Below are positions 1 through 10,400 of a stretch of 64,000 bases of DNA, piece after piece. Each line of letters opens with the position of its first letter. The first letter of the stretch is position 1. The position numbers were made by a program, and so were the translations under genes. A model generated the notes under the pieces. It ran no database searches. It was not told where the DNA came from and was given only the letters and a program-made list of their open reading frames with translations. Source of the stretch: M30B19 sp041741535 (GTDB lineage Bacteria > Planctomycetota > Planctomycetia > Pirellulales > Pirellulaceae); assembly GCA_041741535.1 (NCBI GenBank), contig JBGSJV010000006.1, forward strand, positions 1 to 64,000. Reading direction: 5' to 3'.

Positions 1-100
1 TGGTCCGTTCGAATTCGAGATTCGACATCTATCGTGAAAAAAAGCTGAATCTGATTGTTTTCTCGACCGCGCATTCTTCTCTCCATGATGTGACCTTGGT

Positions 101-1306
101 ATGGTAACAAATCCGAGACTTTTTCAGCACCCTGCTAGGCGATGTCCCGAGTCCGAGTCCATTCGAATGCTGATCGAAAACCCAACGTCCGCCGAGTCTC
201 AAACGCTGATTCCAGCCTTGTTGGTCCAAGGCAGCACAACCGACCAACAAAAAATTGATTTTTTGCTCGCTGCATCGCCGCAACAACCGGTACCGTGGCC
301 CGGAAATCCCAACGCGACCGCGCAAGATTTTCTCGGCGGCCTCTTGGTGGCTCGCCCTGCCTCCCAGGAGTTACCGATCGCAGCGATTTGGGTTCATCCT
401 GCTCCTGGTTCAACGGCTTTGTTGGGAAAACCGGTTTCTTTAATTTACGGAACAAATGGGTTCGAAATTGACTTGGCCCCACCCGGTTTGGAAATCCAAA
501 TTCAATTAGTTGCCAATGCATTGAAGTGGGCCACTTTGGAATGGTCAGGTTCGTCCACCTGCGAATTATTACAAGCCGTGGCCGAACCCGGCGATCGAGA
601 CTTCGCATCCGCCTTGCAACAAAACGGGTTACAGAAACTGGTTGACTTGGTCTATCTATCCAGTCCAACCTTAGCCATTTCGGCGCCAACGTCCGGCGAC
701 CCGCGATTGGACACTGTTCGGCGTTCTGCATTCCATGAGACCGATAACCAGGTGTTTTCGGTCGCGCCGCCGCACAACGACAATCTGGAACGGTGGTATC
801 GACTATTGGCCGAAACGTACGTGGAATCGCGCGATTGTCCCGCCATCAATGGCCGTCGGTCGCTGGCCAATACGGTGGCTGGCTACATTGCCTCAGGAAC
901 GTATTGGCAGCGTGGTTGGGTCATCGGACGCGACGTCGCCCCTCCGAGTTTCAACAAATCCCCCAAACCCTCAAGTAATGCCAGTGAAGTCAACCCAATA
1001 GGAACAGATTTCGGTGGATTAATTTTGGCCGATCATCCCACCAACGATTTTATGGAACTAATTTATTTTGGCATATCGCCGTTGGCGCGTGGCAAGGGCT
1101 GGGGAATTCGAATTCTGCAAGAAGCCGCTCGACTGGCCCAGCAAAACGGACGATCCCGCATTATCACGGCGGTCGACCGCCAAAATTTGCCGGCTTTACG
1201 CGTTTATGCCGCTGCAAATTACACGGCGTTGGAGGAAAGGACTGTTTTTGCCCGCTTTTTCCCAGTTTCAAACCCAGGTTTTGACGACACGCCAAGAATC
1301 CGTTGA
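101..1306 (+). CDS. GNAT-family N-acetyltransferase
   Basis: Probable acetyl-CoA-dependent N-acetyltransferase; the substrate cannot be told. The last ~100 residues form a GNAT domain: a strand (GGLILADHP), then the acetyl-CoA pyrophosphate-binding loop in ISPLARGKGWGIRIL (the R/Q-x-x-G-x-G/A motif) and the C-terminal AVDRQNLPALRVYAAANY segment that normally holds the acceptor-side strand and helix. The first ~300 residues do not resemble a family I know and may be a second, degenerate GNAT-like half or a lineage-specific domain. Start is uncertain: ATG at 101 gives 401 aa, ATG at 167 gives 379 aa, and neither has a strong ribosome binding site. It is followed by dnaA on the same strand after 247 bases, so the two are probably not tightly coupled. 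Confidence 0.8.
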   Translation: MVTNPRLFQHPARRCPESESIRMLIENPTSAESQTLIPALLVQGSTTDQQKIDFLLAASPQQPVPWPGNPNATAQDFLGGLLVARPASQELPIAAIWVHPAPGSTALLGKPVSLIYGTNGFEIDLAPPGLEIQIQLVANALKWATLEWSGSSTCELLQAVAEPGDRDFASALQQNGLQKLVDLVYLSSPTLAISAPTSGDPRLDTVRRSAFHETDNQVFSVAPPHNDNLERWYRLLAETYVESRDCPAINGRRSLANTVAGYIASGTYWQRGWVIGRDVAPPSFNKSPKPSSNASEVNPIGTDFGGLILADHPTNDFMELIYFGISPLARGKGWGIRILQEAARLAQQNGRSRIITAVDRQNLPALRVYAAANYTALEERTVFARFFPVSNPGFDDTPRIR

Positions 1307-1553
1307 CATTTTTTCCACCGCCCATCGACACACAATAATTCAATCTCGTCAAGAAAATCCACCGCCGCATGACAACGATTTTCGGGATAGAATGCCGGTT
1401 TGATCGTTCGAGCCGATCGAATTGGTTCGCTTGTTCGTTCCAGCGATTTGACAACGCTGCTAGCACTCTTAAAATCTGCTTCACATTTCGCAAGGAGCCC
1501 TTCGAGCGTAGGACTACATTCGAAGAGGAGAATGGCAATGCAAAGGTTATGGG

Positions 1554-3155
1554 ATGACAACAAGCAAGACGCTTACGACCGAGACGGATCCGAACAAGAT
1601 GTTCGCCGATTCGTCAGCCGGGGATCAACGATTGATCTCCGAATTGGTTACAGCACTGGTCCAATTAGTTGGAGCGGATCGATATGAGTTGTATTTCGAA
1701 GAGCAGACTTTTCAAATCTCATCGGGAGTTGTGGGCGTTTATGCCGATACGGAATTTGCACTGACGCAGATTCGCAATCGTTTCGGCAACGTTTTGCAAC
1801 AGACCGTCGCTCGGCTGTGGGGTACCGATCTGCGTTTGGAATTCCAAGTTCGAGCGTCGCGGGTCCAAGGCCAATTATTTGCGGACGACGACGAAGCTGA
1901 GTTCGACTCCGGGAATGGCACTTCCAGTGGCTCGGTTAATGGCTCGGCTGTGGCGTCCAAGAAGGCTCGAGTTGCGGCACGTCGCGGGGAGCGGAAGAAT
2001 CGCGATCCGGAGCGGCGCCAACTGGACTTGTTCCCCGATAGCGAAATGGCCACGCGCGGACACGACGGCGCTGGGCGTGTTGTTCGAAATGATGATGCCT
2101 TTGGTTTGCCGCCATCGGCGCGAGCCGCGATGACGTTGACGAATTTTCAGTTTGGAACGGCCAACAGTTTGGCGAAGGCAGCCACGGACCAGGTAATTCA
2201 ACGGCCAGGTCAAATTTCGCCATTGGTTCTGTTTGGACCGGTCGGCTCTGGGAAGACCCATTTGGCAACGGGTTTGGGGCAACATCTTCGACGCAAGAAT
2301 CCGAACTACACGGTATTGCAGCTTTCGGCGGAGCAGTTCACCACCCGATTCTTGCAAGCCTTGAATGGTTCCGGTTTGCCCAGCCTGCGATCGCAGTTTC
2401 GCGATGTCGATCTCTTGATTTTGGAGGACGTGCAGTTCTTTCAAGGCAAAAAAGCGACTTTGGTTGAATTGCAGCATACGATTGATAGCTTGCTCCGCAT
2501 GGGCAAGCAATTGATCCTAACGACGGATCGCCATCCAAACGATCTCAGTTTCTTGAGTTCCGAGATTCAAAATCGGTTGGTGAGTGGCTTGGTCATCCCG
2601 TTGCAGATGCCGGACCGCGAAGCTCGAATCGCCATTTGCCAACGTTGGTGCGAGCAATGGCGCGTCAGTCTGGCACCCGGGATGATCGAATGGTTGGCGG
2701 ACCATGTCGCGGGGGACACGCGGCGACTATCAGGCGCGTTGTTTCGACTATTGGCTACTCAATCGAGTCGCGGTTCGCTGATCCAGCCAAATGCGGCAAT
2801 GGAAGTGTTGAGCGATTACGCCGTGAGCAGTGGTCAATTATGTTCGCTAGCTATGATTCAGAAGGCTGTTTGTGGTTTGTGCGGGATCGAGCCCACGGAA
2901 TTGAACGGCAGTCAACGAACTCGAAAAATCAGCGGAGCGCGAATGTTGGCGATGTATTTGGCTCGGAAACACACTCCGGCGGCTTTAGCCGAGATCGGTG
3001 AGTTTTTTGGTGGCCGCCGGCATAGCACCGTCGTCGCGGCGGAAAAGCGAATTCGCTCGGCTGTGCAAAAAAACGAAAACTTGGAAACGGCGTCTCGTCC
3101 CCTCAATCTTCGGGAAGCGATTCGCAAAGTAGAGACGCAATTAAAAACGGGTTGA
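1554..3155 (+). CDS. dnaA: Chromosomal replication initiator protein DnaA (divergent)
   Basis: AAA+ initiator that binds DnaA boxes at oriC and melts the origin. Domain I (about residues 23-100) resembles the DnaA oligomerisation/helicase-loading domain; residues 105-185 are a charged linker; the AAA+ core has Walker A GPVGSGKT (228-235), Walker B LLILED (287-292), a box VII arginine in QNRLVSGL (R341) and a sensor-II arginine in GDTRRLSGAL; domain IV ends with the helix-turn-helix signature IGEFFGGRRHSTVVAA (481-496). Length 533 aa is at the long side for DnaA. Odd points: box VII lacks the usual RFxWGL residues, and the acidic residue between Arg and His in the GRDH DNA-contact motif is Arg here. 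No dnaN or recF follows; the next gene is an AsmA-like protein. The start ATG has AAAGG upstream at 1539-1543. Confidence 0.88.
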   Translation: MTTSKTLTTETDPNKMFADSSAGDQRLISELVTALVQLVGADRYELYFEEQTFQISSGVVGVYADTEFALTQIRNRFGNVLQQTVARLWGTDLRLEFQVRASRVQGQLFADDDEAEFDSGNGTSSGSVNGSAVASKKARVAARRGERKNRDPERRQLDLFPDSEMATRGHDGAGRVVRNDDAFGLPPSARAAMTLTNFQFGTANSLAKAATDQVIQRPGQISPLVLFGPVGSGKTHLATGLGQHLRRKNPNYTVLQLSAEQFTTRFLQALNGSGLPSLRSQFRDVDLLILEDVQFFQGKKATLVELQHTIDSLLRMGKQLILTTDRHPNDLSFLSSEIQNRLVSGLVIPLQMPDREARIAICQRWCEQWRVSLAPGMIEWLADHVAGDTRRLSGALFRLLATQSSRGSLIQPNAAMEVLSDYAVSSGQLCSLAMIQKAVCGLCGIEPTELNGSQRTRKISGARMLAMYLARKHTPAALAEIGEFFGGRRHSTVVAAEKRIRSAVQKNENLETASRPLNLREAIRKVETQLKTG

Positions 3156-3174
3156 TAATTGTGCGTTGAGCTTT

Positions 3175-3192
3175 GAGCCAGAAGCGAGGCTC
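3175..3192 (+). terminator. Weak hairpin after dnaA
   Basis: A 5-bp perfect inverted repeat (GAGCC / GGCTC) with an 8-nt loop lies 20 bases after the dnaA stop codon and is followed by a short mixed T run (TATTCCTT). It could end the dnaA transcript, but the stem is short. Confidence 0.22.
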
Positions 3193-3348
3193 TATTCCTT
3201 GGGAGCACGGAGTCTTGGGCATGGATCGCGACCGACCGTCTCTGCTAGCAACGATGGGTTGGGGTACGAGAAAAAGGGCTCCAATGCTACAAAAGTCAGG
3301 TTCTGATCGGGCCACGGAAGGCTCGAATCAACCGTCTTGGCTTGCCCC

Positions 3349-6300
3349 ATGTCTGCCACGCCATTGCAACCACTAATCTCGGAAAACTGCCGCGCGGCGG
3401 TCACGGTTGGTCTGCGCCATTTTGTTCGACATTTCGTAGGCTTGGGGCTGGTTTTTGCCACGCTCTCGGCGTCGTTATTCTTGACGGTGGATCGCGTCGG
3501 GTCGTCGCTGAAGCACGTGGTCCAGCAACGTGCGAATCAGTTCTTGGTTGCTAGCGGTTGGCACTTGGAGTTTGAGTCACTGCAATTTGTGGAGGGGGAA
3601 GGCATTCGGCTCCGCGGCTTGACCTTTCGTGCGATTGCACCGGACGCGGAAGTCATTCGAGTGCCCGTTCCGCATGATTGGTCGCAACTGCAAAGCTTGT
3701 GGCGAAATGGCGAACTCCCAACGACAAGTTCCACCATGTTGGTGCATGGGTCGGGAAAACACTCGACGTTGAGGCCCGATTTTCGTCCTGTCGTACCGGC
3801 GGGGCCAACCATTCGAATCGATTCTCTATGGCTTCGTGGGTTATGGTCGGCGACCGATTTGCTGCAAGGGCATTTCCAACCAACGGCGATCGAATTGGAC
3901 AATGTGCTGGTCGACTTTCCTTTGGCTGCGGACCAACACTTGTATCTACCTAAACTGACTTGGCCATCGTCTTCCAACAAGATCGCACTGCCGAATTCGA
4001 TTTCGTTCGATAATGTTACCTTCCAAGTTTCAGGCGGAGACGGGCAACCATATTACCGGGTGAGTGGGCTGCATTGCCGAGTGACTCGTGACAACTCGTC
4101 TGCGAATGAAACGACAGCGGAACCTAAATTGGGGGGATCATCGACTGCGAGCAACGCGCGCCAAGTTTGGCAGGTAGGCGGCCAAGTTCGGGGACTCACC
4201 GAACGACCGATTCAAGTTTCTGGTCGGGTCGACTCGATCGGCTACGACCTGTCGATTCATTGCGATCCGTTTTATTGGCACCCGCAAGCGTCGGCCAACT
4301 TTTTGCCCTGGTTACCTCCCCAAGGGCAAGTCTTGAGTGGTGTAAGTGGCCAAGTGACCTTGGACGAGGCCAAGGTGCGTGGCGTTTGGGCTGCGAACCA
4401 AGGAAATGTGTCCGACTCGGCTGTCTCGGTTGGTCGATGGCAGAAGTATGGCATTCAAGAATTTGTCGCGACCGGTCAATTGAGTGATATCGTGGTCCAA
4501 CATGCTTTACTGCCGCAACCGATTCTGAGGGCTGGGGCCAAGTTTTGTGCCACGGTCGCTGGGGTCCAATTCACGGACGTGGTTGGAACGGTCTCGGAAG
4601 GAACCTTTGCCGGGCGGATGGAACTCCTCGACTGGTCGCGGCCACAAACGACGATCCAGGTTCGCGGTCAACAAATCCCGTTTAATCAGCGCTGGGTGGG
4701 ACTATTGTCGGAACGACTGCAGCAGGCATGGCAAACGTTTCAACCAGAAGGTCATTTCGACTGCGACCTGGAATTTGTTTTGCGTCCCGATGGCACACTG
4801 GGGCGTTCGGGAACCGTGGACGCTCGTGACGTAAAATTTGTCTACCGCGAGTTTCCGCTACCGGTTTCCCAAATCCATGGGCGAATCCACGTCGAGAACA
4901 ACAATTGCCAATTCAATCTTGAGGCACATGATTCGCATTGCCCAGTGGTCATGGAGGGGTGGGCCAACGATATGGGACCTCGGTGGACCGGCCGCATCGA
5001 TATCCGTTCCACCAAGTTTCATCCTTATAGCGAATCGCTGTTGGTCGGTTTACAGAAGAAACCGGAAGCCGTACGAGTCATCCAAGACATGAACTTCGCC
5101 GGGATGTTGGCCGCAAATGGGTTTATTGAAAGAAAACAACCAAACGAGCCAGCCGATGTTCGCTTCAACGTGAACATTCACGGCGGTGAGATACGGCATC
5201 AACTATTTTCTTATCGCATGTTTGGCCTAGCGGGTATGGTGAGCTTTGCCAACGGTGTCGTCGCGGCAGAACAGATTGAAGGGGTCAGTAGCACGGGGAA
5301 TATTACGATCAGCGGACAATCGGTTCCGGGCAGTCAATGGTGGGTCAACGTTGTGGGACGAGCCGTCGAACTTAATCAGGAACTTTATCAAGCCTTGACG
5401 GCCAATCAGCGGTCGATTTGGGATCAAATTTCACCCCGCGGCACTCTCGATCATCTGTTGGTGCGTGTGCAAAACTTGGGGTCGGGAGTGCAAGTGTCGG
5501 TCGACGCCTATCAACAACCTTCGACCCCCCGAGATCCAAGCAATTTGCAAATTGAACCCAGTTGGTTTCGATATGCATTGGATCGGCTCAGTGGAAAGAT
5601 TCATTACAGCAATGGAGAAATCAAAATCTCGGACATACAGGGTTGGCACGGCAACATTCCAGTTTCCTTTGACGCCGATGGCCAATCTCACGCCGAATAT
5701 TGGCAAATGAACATCCACAATCTCTTGACCGGACAGATTCCGATCGCGCATGACATCAAGCAGGCCTTGCCGCAATCGGTTCAGACTGCGGCCAATCGGA
5801 TGGAGCTCACGGGTTCGGTCGTGGTGCAAGGCAATGTGTCGATCTTCCAACGATTGAACAAACCGACCTCCGCAGATCTCGCTCAACGTGAGAGTCGTGA
5901 GATCGCTCGCGTGGGATTTGAAACGGCAACGGAGCCAACCTCGCTGCGTCCCAATCTTTCGTGGGACTTGCGAGTCGACGTTGAAGACGCCGCCGCGATC
6001 TTGGGAGTCCCCGTTAACCACATTCATGGCAACTTGCAATTGCGCGGCTTGAGCAATCAAGAAATGGCCTTTTGCGGCGGGCAAGTTTATTTGGACTCGG
6101 CAATGGTGCAAGGAGTTCAAACCACCGCCATTCAAGGTCCGTATTGGTGCAACGAACAGAACGTGTTGTTTGGAACCGTCGTCGGGCAATTGCCGGCGGA
6201 AATCCAGGCCCAGTCCTGTGGGCCAATTGCCTCCCTCACCGCCAACACCTTTGGTGGTCGCGTGAGTATGGATGGCCAAGTCTTGCTCGCGGATGAAATT

Positions 6301-6861
6301 CGGTTTCAAATTCAATCGACAGCCAGCCAAATCGATCTGGCGCAATTGGCAAAAGAACTGGCCCCGGACACTCGCGAGATTGTCGGATATGGCTCCGCTT
6401 CGTTGGTCCTACAGGGAACGTCTACCGGAACGCACAGTTTGGACGGCGAGGGAAAAGTTCGCATCAACGACGCGAAACTGTATGAAGTTCCATTTTTCCT
6501 GCAGTTGCTCAAAACGTTGCAAGTGAAGACACCGGATAATACGGCCTTCGATCAAGGCTTGATCGATTTCGGAATCAAAGGGTCCGATATCGAGTGTCAT
6601 CGGATCGAATTAAACGGCGATGCCATTTCTTTGATTGGCAACGGTCGAGCGAACTTGAGCCAAGAATTGGATCTGAATTTTTACACCGTTTTAGGCCGCA
6701 ACAACTTCTATCTACCCGTGTTAAGTGACTTGGTCCATGCCGGGAGCCAGCAGCTGTTATGGATCAGTGTCAAAGGCACCATGGAGAAGCCGCAGTTGAC
6801 CCGCGAGACGTTCCGCGCCTTGAATGAAGCTGTCCGGCTATTACTCGAACCACAGGAGTGA
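3349..6861 (+). CDS. AsmA-like / DUF3971-type envelope protein
   Basis: Very large (1170 aa) membrane-anchored protein expected to lie in the periplasm, related to the AsmA/YhdP group that is implicated in lipid transport between membranes or in envelope assembly. What is visible: one hydrophobic anchor near residues 30-48 (LGLVFATLSASLFLTV), then a long, repetitive beta-rich region without cysteine clusters, and a C-terminal stretch (about residues 985-1165) with the AsmA-C hallmarks: FGGRVSMDGQV, GEGKVRINDAKLYEVPF, QGLIDFGIKGSDIECHRIEL and a final SVKGTMEKPQL strand. An in-frame TTG at 3337 would add four residues; ATG at 3349 is preferred. It lies 3 bases upstream of the next small gene, so the two are probably co-transcribed. 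Family assignment rests on the C-terminus; the transported lipid, if any, is unknown. Confidence 0.75.
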   Translation: MSATPLQPLISENCRAAVTVGLRHFVRHFVGLGLVFATLSASLFLTVDRVGSSLKHVVQQRANQFLVASGWHLEFESLQFVEGEGIRLRGLTFRAIAPDAEVIRVPVPHDWSQLQSLWRNGELPTTSSTMLVHGSGKHSTLRPDFRPVVPAGPTIRIDSLWLRGLWSATDLLQGHFQPTAIELDNVLVDFPLAADQHLYLPKLTWPSSSNKIALPNSISFDNVTFQVSGGDGQPYYRVSGLHCRVTRDNSSANETTAEPKLGGSSTASNARQVWQVGGQVRGLTERPIQVSGRVDSIGYDLSIHCDPFYWHPQASANFLPWLPPQGQVLSGVSGQVTLDEAKVRGVWAANQGNVSDSAVSVGRWQKYGIQEFVATGQLSDIVVQHALLPQPILRAGAKFCATVAGVQFTDVVGTVSEGTFAGRMELLDWSRPQTTIQVRGQQIPFNQRWVGLLSERLQQAWQTFQPEGHFDCDLEFVLRPDGTLGRSGTVDARDVKFVYREFPLPVSQIHGRIHVENNNCQFNLEAHDSHCPVVMEGWANDMGPRWTGRIDIRSTKFHPYSESLLVGLQKKPEAVRVIQDMNFAGMLAANGFIERKQPNEPADVRFNVNIHGGEIRHQLFSYRMFGLAGMVSFANGVVAAEQIEGVSSTGNITISGQSVPGSQWWVNVVGRAVELNQELYQALTANQRSIWDQISPRGTLDHLLVRVQNLGSGVQVSVDAYQQPSTPRDPSNLQIEPSWFRYALDRLSGKIHYSNGEIKISDIQGWHGNIPVSFDADGQSHAEYWQMNIHNLLTGQIPIAHDIKQALPQSVQTAANRMELTGSVVVQGNVSIFQRLNKPTSADLAQRESREIARVGFETATEPTSLRPNLSWDLRVDVEDAAAILGVPVNHIHGNLQLRGLSNQEMAFCGGQVYLDSAMVQGVQTTAIQGPYWCNEQNVLFGTVVGQLPAEIQAQSCGPIASLTANTFGGRVSMDGQVLLADEIRFQIQSTASQIDLAQLAKELAPDTREIVGYGSASLVLQGTSTGTHSLDGEGKVRINDAKLYEVPFFLQLLKTLQVKTPDNTAFDQGLIDFGIKGSDIECHRIELNGDAISLIGNGRANLSQELDLNFYTVLGRNNFYLPVLSDLVHAGSQQLLWISVKGTMEKPQLTRETFRALNEAVRLLLEPQE

Positions 6862-6864
6862 GGT

Positions 6865-7176
6865 ATGACCATTCCACCGATCAATCCATTTGCCGGAATG
6901 GCCGCTTCCGGACTCCATGATCGCAAGGCAATCGAACACGAGCGAGAACAAGACAAGTCGCTGACAAAATTGGAGCAACGTGCGGCAGGAGATGGTGAAG
7001 CCGAAGCCTTGGAGTCCTCGGCCGATCGAGATGCGGACGGTCGCCAAAACTGGAATCGACACGGCAGCTCACCGGACAAACCGACATCTGAAACCGAAGT
7101 ATCCCAGCCGACTGCCCCGCGACACAGTCGTGATCCCTACCGCGAGCGGGGCAATCAATTGGATCTGGACGGCTAA
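6865..7176 (+). CDS. Small charged, disordered protein of unknown function
   Basis: 103 aa, no recognisable domain, no signal peptide or membrane segment. The N-terminus (MTIPPINPFAGMAASG) is uncharged and Pro/Gly-rich; the rest is very rich in Asp, Glu, Arg and Gln and looks intrinsically disordered or helical. It starts 3 bases after the AsmA-like stop codon with GGAGTGAGG immediately upstream, which is a good ribosome binding site and argues for a real, co-translated gene. The function is unknown; a soluble partner of the envelope protein is a guess only. Confidence 0.6.
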   Translation: MTIPPINPFAGMAASGLHDRKAIEHEREQDKSLTKLEQRAAGDGEAEALESSADRDADGRQNWNRHGSSPDKPTSETEVSQPTAPRHSRDPYRERGNQLDLDG

Positions 7177-7463
7177 AAACCCATTTCGCAAAGTTTAGGA
7201 AGGTTGCTTCGCGGTCGCGGGCGGACCAAGCGAACGAAGCTTCCTCGGGCGAAGGCAACTTCTTGGGCTGAATTACCAGTTCTCCAGCCAATCAACTTGA
7301 TTTCGCCTAGAAAAACAGGCGTTTTGGGCTACAATGACCGAGGGGGTTGGCTGCGGCCAAATGCAACATCTCCCTGCTCCGAGTTTGGTGCCATTCGGGA
7401 AACGTAGATGATTCCTTGAGATTCACGCATGCGTGCTGTTGGCCTCTTTGTTTGTTCCGGTAA
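7177..7463. other. Intergenic region before the Ser/Thr kinase
   Basis: 287 bases without a convincing gene. It holds a short inverted repeat, CGCCT (7304-7308) / AGGCG (7317-7321), followed by TTTT, which could be a weak terminator for the upstream genes, and a TACAAT hexamer at 7330-7335 that would suit a -10 element for the kinase but lacks a good -35 partner. Confidence 0.4.
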
Positions 7464-10400
7464 ATGAATTTCGAACGACCACCAAAACCTGACCCTGATT
7501 TGACAACGCGGACTCTAGGTTCGTTGGCCGAAGGTTCGTTGTCGCTTGGAGCATCGGCTGGCCCGCCGACCGGATGTGAAGCAGCGGCGACGAGTGTACG
7601 GTCTACGGGGTCCATGGGCTCTGTGGACGACGACGAAAGTGAAATAACGGTCATTTCGAAAAAGCCGCCGCAACAATTCTGTACGAGTGGTTTTGATTGG
7701 CGAAAGGTTGGCGAGTTGCTCATTGGGCGCCAATTGGGTTCGTTCCGATTGGATTCGCTGTTGGGCGTGGGCGGAATGGGGGCGGTCTTTCAGGCAACGG
7801 ATTTGCAATTGCACCGTCAAGTTGCGGTCAAGGTTCTCAACAGCAGTGAGAACGATCCGGAGGCGGAACGTCGATTTCGTGTCGAAGCCCAAAGTGCCGC
7901 TCGATTGGATCATCAGAATATTGCCCGCGTATTTCACGTTGGTCAGGACCAAGGTTGGAACTACATCGTCTTGGAATTGGTCGAAGGGCAAACGCTTCGG
8001 CAACTCGTGACGGCTCGTGGCCCATTGAGCGCGAGCTTGGCGATTCACATATTTCGGCAATTGGCCTCGGCGCTCGATCACGCTCATCAACGAAATATCA
8101 TTCACCGCGACATCAAGCCTTCCAACGTGTTGGTAACCGAGGATCATTCGATCAAGATTGTTGATATGGGGTTGGCCCGGATCCAACGTTCGGTCGATTC
8201 TGCGGACCACGACGCCGAAGAGGGAATGACATTGGGGACGTTTGATTACATCGCCCCCGAACAAGCCCGTGACGCTCGGTTGGCGGATCAGCAGAGCGAC
8301 CTTTATTCGCTTGGGTGTACGTTATTCTATGCACTTGTTGGGCGCCCACCGTTTGCGGATGGAACCACGATCGAAAAGATTCTAAGTCACTCGAATGCAC
8401 CGCGCCCGTCGGTCCTGGAGGCGCGTCCGGACTTGCCGCCGGCGATGGAGCGATTGGTCCAACACTTGATGGCGCCTCGGCGAGAAGATCGGATCGGGAC
8501 GGCGCGAGAATTCGAGCAACGACTTATGGAACTGCGAGCGGACATGGGCCGCAGTCGGCGCCCGGTTCCCGTTCGCCCGTCGCAGGATCTCGCGCGAAAA
8601 CGAGTGCCGTTAATGCTGTTCGGGATGACGATGGCCTTGGTTTTGGTTTCTTTGATTTGGGATGGCCCGTGGCGTGATTCACCAATGAGATTACCCGAAT
8701 GGCCCGCTCTCCCATCATCCCCAACGGTGGTGACGACTCCGGAGTCGTTCGATGCTGCGGAATTGGATCCCACCGCAAATAGTGCCGGAAGTAACGACAA
8801 TCGCGCCAGTCGACTGCCGACGAATTCGTTGGAAAACTTGACCAAAGTCGATTCAGCGAATTTGACTTTGGTTGAAGAAGTGGCCCCAAACGAAAATCAT
8901 GAGGCGTCACGCTCCGGAAATAACGGGGAATTGTTTCGCAACATTGCCGAGGCAGAATCGTCCGGTGTGAACGATTTGGCTGACGAAAGCGGTTTGTTTG
9001 CACGACCCTCCATCGACAAGCCATTTGAATTTCAAACACCCGACATTTTTCTTCCATTTTTGAATCGTGAACGCGATCCAATCCGTTCGCAAATCGAATG
9101 GTGGCGTCGGCCATCGCGAGCGAGTGACGACCTGAGTTTACCGCTTGGTTCAAGCCCAATCCCAGGTCGTTCGGTGGAGCGGACCAGTGACGTAATTCGG
9201 CCGTCCGAGTCGGCTGTTGTGGGTCGCGAGGAAGTCACCACAATCCAAGTGGTGCCACTTAATGCGTCAGCCAGCGGAGCGAACGATGCCAGCGAATTAT
9301 CGCCCCCGAACGTCGTACGTGTCGCTAGTTTTTCGGAGGCCATCGACCGCCTTCAACAATTTCCCAACGTTCGTCGAATCGAATTGAACTTCTCTGGGGT
9401 TCATGCGGTCAGTTCTTTGGTCGTACCCGCGGGCAGCTTGCGCGAGATTCGCGCGGTCGGAGGGCAGCAACCGGTTCTTTACTTCGCGCCAAGTTCCGCC
9501 GCGAATTCGGCCCTGGGGAGTCCCGGTGTATTGATCGAAGGCGGCAATCTAGAAGTGGTGGGTATTGCTTTCGCCTGGGAAACCAACCTTGACGACCGCG
9601 GAGCGTTGTTTGAAATTGCGGAGATTTCTCGCGTGACATTCAAAAACTGTAGCTTTCAACACGTCGAACCGTCAGCGATGGCTTCTGCGGCTCCCAACGC
9701 CTACAACCGTCCGGAACCCGTGTCCGCCGAGGACCGTGGTGGGCCGGTCGGTGAACGTGCGTCATGGATGAGGATCGACGCGGCGGCCACATCGATGATC
9801 GACGGGCCAAAGCAAGGCACGTTAACCATGAGTCAATGTGCATTACACGGACCCGTCAATGGCGTGGACTTGCAGTGCCGGCAATCGATTTCTTTGCGGT
9901 TGACGGATTGTTTGGTTTCCACATTGGCCAGCGCCATTGTGATCCATCGGCCCACCGAAAGTACGCTGGCAAATCGCTTGGAAATTCACGTGGAACGTAG
10001 CAGTCTGTTTGCGCGGCGCGGTGTGGTGGCGTTTGAAGTCCCTCGGCAACCACGATCCGCAGAGGTGTCGATGTTCGCGCAGGATTGTCTGTTGGTCGCT
10101 GCTGACCCGGGAGTTGGACTCCTGCATCACCCCACGCGAACACCGGTTGTTGCGGGTTGGCCAATGGATCGTGGGCAATTCTTGGGTCAACCGGAAGAGT
10201 GGCAGACTTTCGCAGACTCCAACCTGTTCTTCGAGGGCTTCAACAATTCTTTGGTCGCCAGTTACTTATGGACGTTAGCTGCGGAGGATGGTTCGGTAAG
10301 CGCGAGCGCTGACTCGACTCAGATCCGGACCGCGAAATGGTTCCAGCAAGATTTGGCGAGGTACCGTTCAATGACCACGTTGGCAGGTAATGAACTGTTG

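Noticed and set aside
1303..1340. TTGACA plus AT-rich sequence before dnaA as a promoter, and TTTTCCACC as a DnaA box
   Set aside because: No -10 hexamer at correct spacing, and a single near-match to the DnaA box is expected by chance.
5431..6345. 304-codon minus-strand frame inside the AsmA-like gene
   Set aside because: Lies wholly opposite a well-supported long gene, and its translation has no domain and atypical composition; frame shadow.
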